Below, piece after piece: positions 21,907-33,871 of a stretch of DNA of 64,000 nucleotides. The notes under the pieces were generated by a model, which worked only from the letters and a program-made list of their open reading frames with translations, did not search any database and was not told the DNA's origin. This DNA comes from Phytopythium helicoides. Its lineage: Eukaryota > Oomycota > Peronosporomycetes > Pythiales > Pythiaceae. The position numbers and the translations under genes were made by a program. The DNA is taken from contig JANFNE010000043.1 of assembly GCA_024867545.1 (NCBI GenBank), positions 434,001-498,000 on the forward strand, written 5' to 3'. Each line of letters begins with the position of its first letter. Positions within the stretch are counted from its first letter, which is position 1.

Positions 21907-22689
21907 TGGGAAACTGTGTTGATGTTGGGATGCTGGGACGCTGGAGTGCTGGTGCAACGACGGCCCGATCTGGACGACGGGGAGAGAGAGAATTGGAGAG
22001 AGACCACGGCGACGAGACTGCCGGAGACAGACTGGATGGACATACTGAGCGTCGTGTGTCAACGCTCTATCTCGACCACCAAGGTGTGTGCTGTGGGCAT
22101 GTCCTTGTACACGATGAATAGTGGTTGGAGAGTGAGAAGGCAGTGTTGCGGAGTCGGTGGAAAGCGTCACCCGTGATCGTGCGGTCGCAGCTGAAGAAGA
22201 ACATGCTGCTTTCCCTTGACACCAATGGCGTGACCTTGGCATATTTCACTGGCAGGCTGCCGTCTTGTTGTCGAATGCGATCTCCTCTCCGCACACGGCA
22301 GCATGTCGTGGTAGACCTCGTACAGCAGCGCCTGTCGCCTCTCGGTCCGCGGCTCGCGAGCTCGGACTTGAGTGGGGAGAGCGGATGCCGGGCGTCTCTT
22401 GATTGTGTCGTCGTGACTCGCCACCACGCTGTGCCGCCAGCTTTACGCCCCGCGGACTCCTCGTCGTGGTCGCCGCCGAGACCAAGCGCCGTTACCTGGG
22501 CGACTCGCGCGAGGATTAGCTTGGCATGGCGTAGCTTGGCATGGCGAGGAACGTCTCGTCGGCCTGGCCCCGCCTGGCGCGTCCTTTCTCGGCAATGCTG
22601 GCACGCAGAGAAGAACAGCCACGCGTACTTTCTCGGCTTTGAAGTTTTGAAAGTGATCGCGACGGAGGAGTTGCTGAGCTTGAACTCCA

Positions 22690-22990
22690 ATGTGGACCAC
22701 GCACGAGACACTGCGTATCCCGGATACGGTACAGTACAGTCGACTTCAACCTGCCGATGGCGTCGTCTTTGGTCGAGTCGTGAGCGACTTGGGGGTGAGT
22801 AGCACGCACACACGTCTGTAGCTTCATCTTGTTCGAGCCAGCACGGTCCCCAGCGATCGAGTCGAGCCATCACAGTCGTGTTGGCCGGCCGCATACCCAG
22901 TCACTTGCTCGGAGCCAGAAATGCCACACCACTCGTCTTCTTCGACGACAGATCCAGCAACCGACGCTGCTTCACGGATACCCAAGAGGA
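22690..22990 (+). pseudogene. Possible two-exon ORF or gene relic in the spacer
   Basis: ATG 22690 opens 35 codons (MWTTHETLRIPDTVQYSR, then LQPADGVVFGRVVSDLG) up to a consensus donor GTGAGT at 22795. A 59-bp intron ending CCCCAG would join in phase to RSSRAITVVLAGRIPSHLLG, then LVFFDDRSSNRRCF and a stop soon after SNFQR. Intron size matches real genes in the window, but the product (about 80 aa) has no recognised family. The same arrangement recurs at 34,655, 46,585 and 49,875. The two differences in S4 fall in third codon positions of this frame. It could be a relic of a longer gene. Confidence 0.22.
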
Positions 22991-24126
22991 TGGTATCGTA
23001 TCAAACTTTCAACGCTGAGTTCTTGATCAGGATTGAGACGGGTACCAGCAGCGTTGCGATCATTCAGTCACTCGCAAGTGAAGTTCCCTTGGCCCCGTAG
23101 TCTGGACACGCCACAAAGAAGGCTCGAGCTTGATCGGTCGGTCCACTCAGTTGCCACTGCCTGGAACTCCAGGCATTCATGCAAGCATGCCGTTACTGAT
23201 GAGCGTACTAATCCCACCTTGAACCTTGACTGCGTTTGACGCGCGGTTGTCGGCAGCTGCGAGTCGTGGACGAGCGCACTGCGCGATACACTGCAGTGGT
23301 ATTCGAAAATACCAACATGCGCTTCGGTTTGTGTCTGTGCTCCGCCAGATGGTCCAAGACAGGCTCCATGGACGTAGCTATTATCAGTTGGCGCTATGCT
23401 CGGTGTTGGTCTGAGCCCTTGACTTTGATGGTATAGCTGCCGCCTTCTTTGGTGCTCAAGACCTCCACGCGTCAAAAGGCCGGACTTAGCTTCACGGCCC
23501 GTGAATAATGGGACGTCGCCCGCCCAGGACAGCGCTGGCGATATCGAGACTGAGTCTTGTATAGATCAAGCGACACACTATGACCCAGCAGTGTAAGGGT
23601 GACCGGTAGTAAGTGAGTGCGCGCGGATGCGTGGTTCCCACCACCGTAGCTCGTAGCTTGCTGTCTTCCAGTATGAACCAACGTAGAGGCCGACTCTGAA
23701 CACTCACGGAATCTTCACCACCGTCGGGCCGAAAAGTACCAACACACATAGGAAGACCGGTAAAGTGCCGAGCCGTCTCAAGATATCGCGCTCAGGATGC
23801 ATTGAGTCGAGGCTATTCTCGCGAGTACCATCGCTGCGGGATGATGCGTTTGCTCGTTTGTCCACTCAGGCTCCAGTACGACGCGCAATCATCCGCGGTG
23901 ATCGTCCTGCTGAACATAAGCTCCAGGAACTCGGTCATGCCCCGTGTGTTGAGGTTGTACGTCGGTGCTGACAGATAGTATCCGTAAAAGAAAGTGCTGC
24001 ATCTCGGAGCTTGTCACGCGATTGGTGGCGAATACCATCTTCGGCTAGTCAAACGAAGACACCCCAAATACCAGCATGCTCTTCCTCGTCAACTCGCTGA
24101 GCACAAACGTTTTGAATTGAGCTCGA

Positions 24127-24149
24127 ATAGATAGATAGATAGATAGATC
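24127..24149. repeat. GATA microsatellite in spacer S1
   Basis: About five ATAG repeats. The same tract occurs in S2 near 36,092 and S3 near 48,022 with the same repeat count, unusual for a fast-mutating microsatellite and pointing to very recent spacer duplication. Confidence 0.8.
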
Positions 24150-24840
24150 ACTTGGACACACTCAGGGTCGACTCGAAATACTCCGTCAGGGTCTGGTACT
24201 TTGAGACGCAGCATCCCAAACAACACACAGAATCTCCCCGCAGAACTTCAGTAACACCACCAGGCTACCAAATACTTTGAGTTGCATCAATGACGGCAGA
24301 TGAATCGTACATATCGTCCATGATAATCTTGGCCAGCCACGCGTCCAATCCACTCAGCGGTGTGTCCAGGAATCCAGCATAGGCCCGCACATACCAGGTA
24401 CCCTCATGGATTCTTCGTGTCTGTCTCCACGTGGATTTCCACCTGGTCGAAGCAGCCCGTGTGCCGTCAGGTGACCACGTCGTCTTTTTCAAAGCCGTGC
24501 ACGGTGCAGCAGGATTTTGCTCGTCACCTTGTCCTCAGTATTGCGGTTCACATTTGCGTGCGTGAGCGGCATCTTGTCGGTGGTAGCCACGGTCACACGA
24601 GCAGTGACAAAGCCGGAAAGGTGGGAATTGACTTCAGCAGGAAGAGCACGTTCTCGGTGTTGACAGTAACAGACCTGAACAAGACAGCGGCTTCAACAAC
24701 GACGAGTTCAGGGGGTGCCAAGCTCGTACAGAGGGTATGAGAACACCAAATACCAGCTAGATCAGGAAGAAAGAGAGCTCGGACGCTCGGATACTGGCAC
24801 AACGGTAGCCATATCTAGACAACTCGGAAAAACTTGTCAT

Positions 24841-27800
24841 GGAGAACCGCGAACGACGAGTACGCATCGTGCAAGGAGTCGGCACAGACCACACGCCACG
24901 AGCGGACAGGGAGCTGGAAGGCGACGCCGACGGGAAGGAGGAGAAAGAGGCAGAGACCGACGCAGAGATCGACGCAGAGATCGACGCAGAGGCTGACGCA
25001 GACGTCGACGCTGGACTTGATGGTGGATGCTGGATACTGGATCTTGACGCTTGGCAACGAACAGAAAGGTGGGGTGGCAACTCCAGCGCATCCAGCGTAT
25101 CGCTATCACGGAGAACCGCGAACGACGAGTACGCATCGTGCAAGGAGTCGGCACAGACCACACGCCACGAGCGGACAGGGAGCTGGAAGGCGACGCCGAC
25201 GGGAAGGAGGAGAAAGAGGCAGAGACCGACGCAGAGATCGACGCAGAGATCGACGCAGAGGCTGACGCAGACGTCGACGCTGGACTTGATGGTGGATGGC
25301 GGATACTGGATCTTGACGCTTGGCAACGAACAGAAAGGTGGGGTGGCAACTCCAGCGCATCCAGCGTATCGCTATCACGGAGAACCGCGAACGACGAGTA
25401 CGCATCGTGCAAGGAGTCGGCACAGACCACACGCCACGAGCGGACAGGGAGCTGGAAGGCGACGCCGACGGGAAGGAGGAGAAAGAGGCAGAGACCGACG
25501 CAGAGATCGACGCAGAGATCGACGCAGAGGCTGACGCAGACGTCGACGCTGGACTTGATGGTGGATGCTGGATACTGGATCTTGACGCTTGGCAACGAAC
25601 AGAAAGGTGGGGTGGCAACTCCAGCGCATCCAGCGTATCGCTATCACGGAGAACCGCGAACGACGAGTACGCATCGTGCAAGGAGTCGGCACAGACCACA
25701 CGCCACGAGCGGACAGGGAGCTGGAAGGCGACGCCGACGGGAAGGAGGAGAAAGAGGCAGAGACCGACGCAGAGATCGACGCAGAGATCGACGCAGAGAT
25801 CGACGCAGAGGCTGACGCAGAGATCGACGCAGAGATCGACGCAGAGGCTGACGCAGACGTCGACGCTGGACTTGATGGTGGATGCTGGATACTGGATCTT
25901 GACGCTTGGCAACGAACAGAAAGGTGGGGTGGCAACTCCAGCGCATCCAGCGTATCGCTATCACGGAGAACCGCGAACGACGAGTACGCATCGTGCAAGG
26001 AGTCGGCACAGACCACACGCCACGAGCGGACAGGGAGCTGGAAGGCGACGCCGACGGGAAGGAGGAGAAAGAGGCAGAGACCGACGCAGAGATCGACGCA
26101 GAGATCGACGCAGAGGCTGACGCAGACGTCGACGCTGGACTTGATGGTGGATGGTGGATACTGGATCTTGACGCTTGGCAACGAACAGAAAGGTGGGGTG
26201 GCAACTCCAGCGCATCCAGCGTATCGCTATCACGGAGAACCGCGAACGACGAGTACGCATCGTGCAAGGAGTCGGCACAGACCACACGCCACGAGCGGAC
26301 AGGGAGCTGGAAGGCGACGCCGACGGGAAGGAGGAGAAAGAGGCAGAGACCGACGCAGAGATCGACGCAGAGATCGACGCAGAGATCGACGCAGAGGCTG
26401 ACGCAGAGATCGACGCAGAGATCGACGCAGAGGCTGACGCAGACGTCGACGCTGGACTTGATGGTGGATGCTGGATACTGGATCTTGACGCTTGGCAACG
26501 AACAGAAAGGTGGGGTGGCAACTCCAGCGCATCCAGCGTATCGCTATCACGGAGAACCGCGAACGACGAGTACGCATCGTGCAAGGAGTCGGCACAGACC
26601 ACACGCCACGAGCGGACAGGGAGCTGGAAGGCGACGCCGACGGGAAGGAGGAGAAAGAGGCAGAGACCGACGCAGAGATCGACGCAGAGATCGACGCAGA
26701 GGCTGACGCAGACGTCGACGCTGGACTTGATGGTGGATGCTGGATACTGGATCTTGACGCTTGGCAACGAACAGAAAGGTGGGGTGGCAACTCCAGCGCA
26801 TCCAGCGTATCGCTATCACGGAGAACCGCGAACGACGAGTACGCATCGTGCAAGGAGTCGGCACAGACCACACGCCACGAGCGGACAGGGAGCTGGAAGG
26901 CGACGCCGACGGGAAGGAGGAGAAAGAGGCAGAGATCGACGCAGAGATCGACGCAGAGATCGACGCAGAGATCGACGCAGACGTCGACGCTGGACTTGAT
27001 GGTGGATGCTGGATACTGGATCTTGACGCTTGGCAACGAACAGAAAGGTGGGGTGGCAACTCCAGCGCATCCAGCGTATCGCTATCACGGAGAACCGCGA
27101 ACGACGAGTACGCATCGTGCAAGGAGTCGGCACAGACCACACGCCACGAGCGGACAGGGAGCTGGAAGGCGACGCCGACGGGAAGGAGGAGAAAGAGGCA
27201 GAGACCGACGCAGAGATCGACGCAGAGATCGACGCAGAGGCTGACGCAGACGTCGACGCTGGACTTGATGGTGGATGCTGGATACTGGATCTTGACGCTT
27301 GGCAACGAACAGAAAGGTGGGGTGGCAACTCCAGCGCATCCAGCGTATCGCTATCACGGAGAACCGCGAACGACGAGTACGCATCGTGCAAGGAGTCGGC
27401 ACAGACCACACGCCACGAGCGGACAGGGAGCTGGAAGGCGACGCCGACGGGAAGGAGGAGAAAGAGGCAGAGATCGACGCAGAGATCGACGCAGAGATCG
27501 ACGCAGAGATCGACGCAGAGGCTGACGCAGACGTCGACGCTGGACTTGATGGTGGATGCTGGATACTGGATCTTGACGCTTGGCAACGAACAGAAAGGTG
27601 GGGTGGCAACTCCAGCGCATCCAGCGTATCGCTATCACGGAGAACCGCGAACGACGAGTACGCATCGTGCAAGGAGTCGGCACAGACCACACGCCACGAG
27701 CGGACAGGGAGCTGGAAGGCGACGCCGACGGGAAGGAGGAGAAAGAGGCAGAGACCGACGCAGAGATCGACGCAGAGATCGACGCAGAGATCGACGCAGA

Positions 27801-30800
27801 GGCTGACGCAGACGTCGACGCTGGACTTGATGGTGGATGCTGGATACTGGATCTTGACGCTTGGCAACGAACAGAAAGGTGGGGTGGCAACTCCAGCGCA
27901 TCCAGCGTATCGCTATCACGGAGAACCGCGAACGACGAGTACGCATCGTGCAAGGAGTCGGCACAGACCACACGCCACGAGCGGACAGGGAGCTGGAAGG
28001 CGACGCCGACGGGAAGGAGGAGAAAGAGGCAGAGACCGACGCAGAGATCGACGCAGAGATCGACGCAGAGGCTGACGCAGACGTCGACGCTGGACTTGAT
28101 GGTGGATGGTGGATACTGGATCTTGACGCTTGGCAACGAACAGAAAGGTGGGGTGGCAACTCCAGCGCATCCAGCGTATCGCTATCACGGAGAACCGCGA
28201 ACGACGAGTACGCATCGTGCAAGGAGTCGGCACAGACCACACGCCACGAGCGGACAGGGAGCTGGAAGGCGACGCCGACGGGAAGGAGGAGAAAGAGGCA
28301 GAGATCGACGCAGAGATCGACGCAGAGATCGACGCAGAGGCTGACGCAGACGTCGACGCTGGACTTGATGGTGGATGCTGGATACTGGATCTTGACGCTT
28401 GGCAACGAACAGAAAGGTGGGGTGGCAACTCCAGCGCATCCAGCGTATCGCTATCACGGAGAACCGCGAACGACGAGTACGCATCGTGCAAGGAGTCGGC
28501 ACAGACCACACGCCACGAGCGGACAGGGAGCTGGAAGGCGACGCCGACGGGAAGGAGGAGAAAGAGGCAGAGATCGACGCAGAGATCGACGCAGAGATCG
28601 ACGCAGAGATCGACGCAGAGGCTGACGCAGACGTCGACGCTGGACTTGATGGTGGATGCTGGATACTGGATCTCGACGCTTGGCAACGAACAGAAAGGTG
28701 GGGTGGCAACTCCAGCGCATCCAGCGTATCGCTATCACGGAGAACCGCGAACGACGAGTACGCATCGTGCAAGGAGTCGGCACAGACCACACGCCACGAG
28801 CGGACAGGGAGCTGGAAGGCGACGCCGACGGGAAGGAGGAGAAAGAGGCAGAGATCGACGCAGAGATCGACGCAGAGATCGACGCAGAGATCGACGCAGA
28901 GGCTGACGCAGACGTCGACGCTGGACTTGATGGTGGATGGCGGATACTGGATCTTGACGCTTGGCAACGAACAGAAAGGTGGGGTGGCAACTCCAGCGCA
29001 TCCAGCGTATCGCTATCACGGAGAACCGCGAACGACGAGTACGCATCGTGCAAGGAGTCGGCACAGACCACACGCCACGAGCGGACAGGGAGCTGGAAGG
29101 CGACGCCGACGGGAAGGAGGAGAAAGAGGCAGAGATCGACGCAGAGATCGACGCAGAGATCGACGCAGAGATCGACGCAGAGATCGACGCAGAGGCTGAC
29201 GCAGACGTCGACGCTGGACTTGATGGTGGATGCTGGATACTGGATCTTGACGCTTGGCAACGAACAGAAAGGTGGGGTGGCAACTCCAGCGCATCCAGCG
29301 TATCGCTATCACGGAGAACCGCGAACGACGAGTACGCATCGTGCAAGGAGTCGGCACAGACCACACGCCACGAGCGGACAGGGAGCTGGAAGGCGACGCC
29401 GACGGGAAGGAGGAGAAAGAGGCAGAGATCGACGCAGAGATCGACGCAGAGATCGACGCAGAGATCGACGCAGAGGCTGACGCAGACGTCGACGCTGGAC
29501 TTGATGGTGGATGCTGGATACTGGATCTCGACGCTTGGCAACGAACAGAAAGGTGGGGTGGCAACTCCAGCGCATCCAGCGTATCGCTATCACGGAGAAC
29601 CGCGAACGACGAGTACGCATCGTGCAAGGAGTCGGCACAGACCACACGCCACGAGCGGACAGGGAGCTGGAAGGCGACGCCGACGGGAAGGAGGAGAAAG
29701 AGGCAGAGATCGACGCAGAGATCGACGCAGAGATCGACGCAGAGATCGACGCAGAGGCTGACGCAGACGTCGACGCTGGACTTGATGGTGGATGGCGGAT
29801 ACTGGATCTTGACGCTTGGCAACGAACAGAAAGGTGGGGTGGCAACTCCAGCGCATCCAGCGTATCGCTATCACGGAGAACCGCGAACGACGAGTACGCA
29901 TCGTGCAAGGAGTCGGCACAGACCACACGCCACGAGCGGACAGGGAGCTGGAAGGCGACGCCGACGGGAAGGAGGAGAAAGAGGCAGAGATCGACGCAGA
30001 GATCGACGCAGAGATCGACGCAGAGATCGACGCAGAGGCTGACGCAGACGTCGACGCTGGACTTGATGGTGGATGCTGGATACTGGATCTTGACGCTTGG
30101 CAACGAACAGAAAGGTGGGGTGGCAACTCCAGCGCATCCAGCGTATCGCTATCACGGAGAACCGCGAACGACGAGTACGCATCGTGCAAGGAGTCGGCAC
30201 AGACCACACGCCACGAGCGGACAGGGAGCTGGAAGGCGACGCCGACGGGAAGGAGGAGAAAGAGGCAGAGATCGACGCAGAGATCGACGCAGAGATCGAC
30301 GCAGAGATCGACGCAGAGATCGACGCAGAGGCTGACGCAGACGTCGACGCTGGACTTGATGGTGGATGGTGGATACTGGATCTTGACGCTTGGCAACGAA
30401 CAGAAAGGTGGGGTGGCAACTCCAGCGCATCCAGCGTATCGCTATCACGGAGAACCGCGAACGACGAGTACGCATCGTGCAAGGAGTCGGCACAGACCAC
30501 ACGCCACGAGCGGACAGGGAGCTGGAAGGCGACGCCGACGGGAAGGAGGAGAAAGAGGCAGAGATCGACGCAGAGATCGACGCAGAGATCGACGCAGAGA
30601 TCGACGCAGAGGCTGACGCAGACGTCGACGCTGGACTTGATGGTGGATGGTGGATACTGGATCTTGACGCTTGGCAACGAACAGAAAGGTGGGGTGGCAA
30701 CTCCAGCGCATCCAGCGTATCGCTATCACGGAGAACCGCGAACGACGAGTACGCATCGTGCAAGGAGTCGGCACAGACCACACGCCACGAGCGGACAGGG

Positions 30801-33800
30801 AGCTGGAAGGCGACGCCGACGGGAAGGAGGAGAAAGAGGCAGAGATCGACGCAGAGATCGACGCAGAGATCGACGCAGAGGCTGACGCAGACGTCGACGC
30901 TGGACTTGATGGTGGATGGTGGATACTGGATCTTGACGCTTGGCAACGAACAGAAAGGTGGGGTGGCAACTCCAGCGCATCCAGCGTATCGCTATCACGG
31001 AGAACCGCGAACGACGAGTACGCATCGTGCAAGGAGTCGGCACAGACCACACGCCACGAGCGGACAGGGAGCTGGAAGGCGACGCCGACGGGAAGGAGGA
31101 GAAAGAGGCAGAGATCGACGCAGAGATCGACGCAGAGATCGACGCAGAGATCGACGCAGAGGCTGACGCAGACGTCGACGCTGGACTTGATGGTGGATGG
31201 TGGATACTGGATCTCGACGCTTGGCAACGAACAGAAAGGTGGGGTGGCAACTCCAGCGCATCCAGCGTATCGCTATCACGGAGAACCGCGAACGACGAGT
31301 ACGCATCGTGCAAGGAGTCGGCACAGACCACACGCCACGAGCGGACAGGGAGCTGGAAGGCGACGCCGACGGGAAGGAGGAGAAAGAGGCAGAGATCGAC
31401 GCAGAGATCGACGCAGAGATCGACGCAGAGATCGACGCAGAGATCGACGCAGAGGCTGACGCAGACGTCGACGCTGGACTTGATGGTGGATGCTGGATAC
31501 TGGATCTTGACGCTTGGCAACGAACAGAAAGGTGGGGTGGCAACTCCAGCGCATCCAGCGTATCGCTATCACGGAGAACCGCGAACGACGAGTACGCATC
31601 GTGCAAGGAGTCGGCACAGACCACACGCCACGAGCGGACAGGGAGCTGGAAGGCGACGCCGACGGGAAGGAGGAGAAAGAGGCAGAGATCGACGCAGAGA
31701 TCGACGCAGAGATCGACGCAGAGATCGACGCAGAGGCTGGCGCAGACGTCGACGCTGGACTTGATGGTGGATGGTGGATACTGGATCTCGACGCTTGGCA
31801 ACGAACAGAAAGGTGGGGTGGCAACTCCAGCGCATCCAGCGTATCGCTATCACGGAGAACCGCGAACGACGAGTACGCATCGTGCAAGGAGTCGGCACAG
31901 ACCACACGCCACGAGCGGACAGGGAGCTGGAAGGCGACGCCGACGGGAAGGAGGAGAAAGAGGCAGAGATCGACGCAGAGATCGACGCAGAGATCGACGC
32001 AGAGGCTGACGCAGACGTCGACGCTGGACTTGATGGTGGATGGCGGATACTGGATCTTGACGCTTGGCAACGAACAGAAAGGTGGGGTGGCAACTCCAGC
32101 GCATCCAGCGTATCGCTATCACGGAGAACCGCGAACGACGAGTACGCATCGTGCAAGGAGTCGGCACAGACCACACGCCACGAGCGGACAGGGAGCTGGA
32201 AGGCGACGCCGACGGGAAGGAGGAGAAAGAGGCAGAGATCGACGCAGAGATCGACGCAGAGATCGACGCAGAGATCGATGCAGAGGCTGACGCAGACGTC
32301 GACGCTGGACTTGATGGTGGATGCTGGATACTGGATCTCGACGCTTGGCAACGAACAGAAAGGTGGGGTGGCAACTCCAGCGCATCCAGCGTATCGCTAT
32401 CACGGAGAACCGCGAACGACGAGTACGCATCGTGCAAGGAGTCGGCACAGACCACACGCCACGAGCGGACAGGGAGCTGGAAGGCGACGCCGACGGGAAG
32501 GAGGAGAAAGAGGCAGAGATCGACGCAGAGATCGACGCAGAGATCGACGCAGAGGCTGACGCAGACGTCGACGCTGGACTTGATGGTGGATGGTGGATAC
32601 TGGATCTCGACGCTTGGCAACGAACAGAAAGGTGGGGTGGCAACTCCAGCGCATCCAGCGTATCGCTATCACGGAGAACCGCGAACGACGAGTACGCATC
32701 GTGCAAGGAGTCGGCACAGACCACACGCCACGAGCGGACAGGGAGCTGGAAGGCGACGCCGACGGGAAGGAGGAGAAAGAGGCAGAGATCGACGCAGAGA
32801 TCGACGCAGAGATCGACGCAGAGATCGACGCAGAGGCTGACGCAGACGTCGACGCTGGACTTGATGGTGGATGCTGGATACTGGATCTCGACGCTTGGCA
32901 ACGAACAGAAAGGTGGGGTGGCAACTCCAGCGCATCCAGCGTATCGCTATCACGGAGAACCGCGAACGACGAGTACGCATCGTGCAAGGAGTCGGCACAG
33001 ACCACACGCCACGAGCGGACAGGGAGCTGGAAGGCGACGCCGACGGGAAGGAGGAGAAAGAGGCAGAGATCGACGCAGAGATCGACGCAGAGATCGACGC
33101 AGAGATCGACGCAGAGATCGACGCAGAGGCTGACGCAGACGTCGACGCTGGACTTGATGGTGGATGCTGGATACTGGATCTTGACGCTTGGCAACGAACA
33201 GAAAGGTGGGGTGGCAACTCCAGCGCATCCAGCGTATCGCTATCACGGAGAACCGCGAACGACGAGTACGCATCGTGCAAGGAGTCGGCACAGACCACAC
33301 GCCACGAGCGGACAGGGAGCTGGAAGGCGACGCCGACGGGAAGGAGGAGAAAGAGGCAGAGACCGACGCAGAGATCGACGCAGAGATCGACGCAGAGGCT
33401 GACGCAGACGTCGACGCTGGACTTGATGGTGGATGCTGGATACTGGATCTTGACGCTTGGCAACGAACAGAAAGGTGGGGTGGCAACTCCAGCGCATCCA
33501 GCGTATCGCTATCACGGAGAACCGCGAACGACGAGTACGCATCGTGCAAGGAGTCGGCACAGACCACACGCCACGAGCGGACAGGGAGCTGGAAGGCGAC
33601 GCCGACGGGAAGGAGGAGAAAGAGGCAGAGACCGACGCAGAGATCGACGCAGAGATCGACGCAGAGGCTGACGCAGACGTCGACGCTGGACTTGATGGTG
33701 GATGGCGGATACTGGATCTTGACGCTTGGCAACGAACAGAAAGGTGGGGTGGCAACTCCAGCGCATCCAGCGTATCGCTATCACGGAGAACCGCGAACGA

Positions 33801-33871
33801 CGAGTACGCATCGTGCAAGGAGTCGGCACAGACCACACGCCACGAGCGGACAGGGAGCTGGAAGGCGACGC
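24841..33871 (+). repeat. Satellite array A2, about 32 units
   Basis: Contiguous head-to-tail units. Unit lengths from 25,051 onward are 269, 269, 317, 269, 317, 269 (x3), 281, 281 and so on, ending 293, 269, 269. All differences are multiples of 12 bp and come from the run of ATCGACGCAGAG. Units with ACCGAC as first 12-mer occur only near the two ends (up to about 28,040 and after about 33,360). The interior has longer runs and the private change TCTTGACGC to TCTCGACGC. Confidence 0.95.

Larger units (their letters stand above)
21907..24840. repeat. Spacer S1, 2,934 bp
   Basis: Unique sequence within the higher-order unit; identical ORF content to S2 and S3. I see no recognised protein domain, tRNA or rRNA. 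Small features inside: a 15-bp direct duplication TAGCTTGGCATGGCG (about 22,517-22,547), an inverted repeat GGTATT-CGAA-AATACC near 23,300, a GATA microsatellite at 24,127-24,149, and a possible two-exon ORF starting at 22,690. The long ORFs at 22,067-22,894 (minus) and 22,125-22,802 (plus) have no family signature. Confidence 0.9.

Noticed and set aside
22067..22894. 275-codon minus-strand ORF and overlapping 225-codon plus-strand ORF in each spacer
   Set aside because: Both are Arg/Ser/Ala-rich with no motif, overlap each other and lack family features. Exact repetition in four spacers is due to duplication, not independent conservation.
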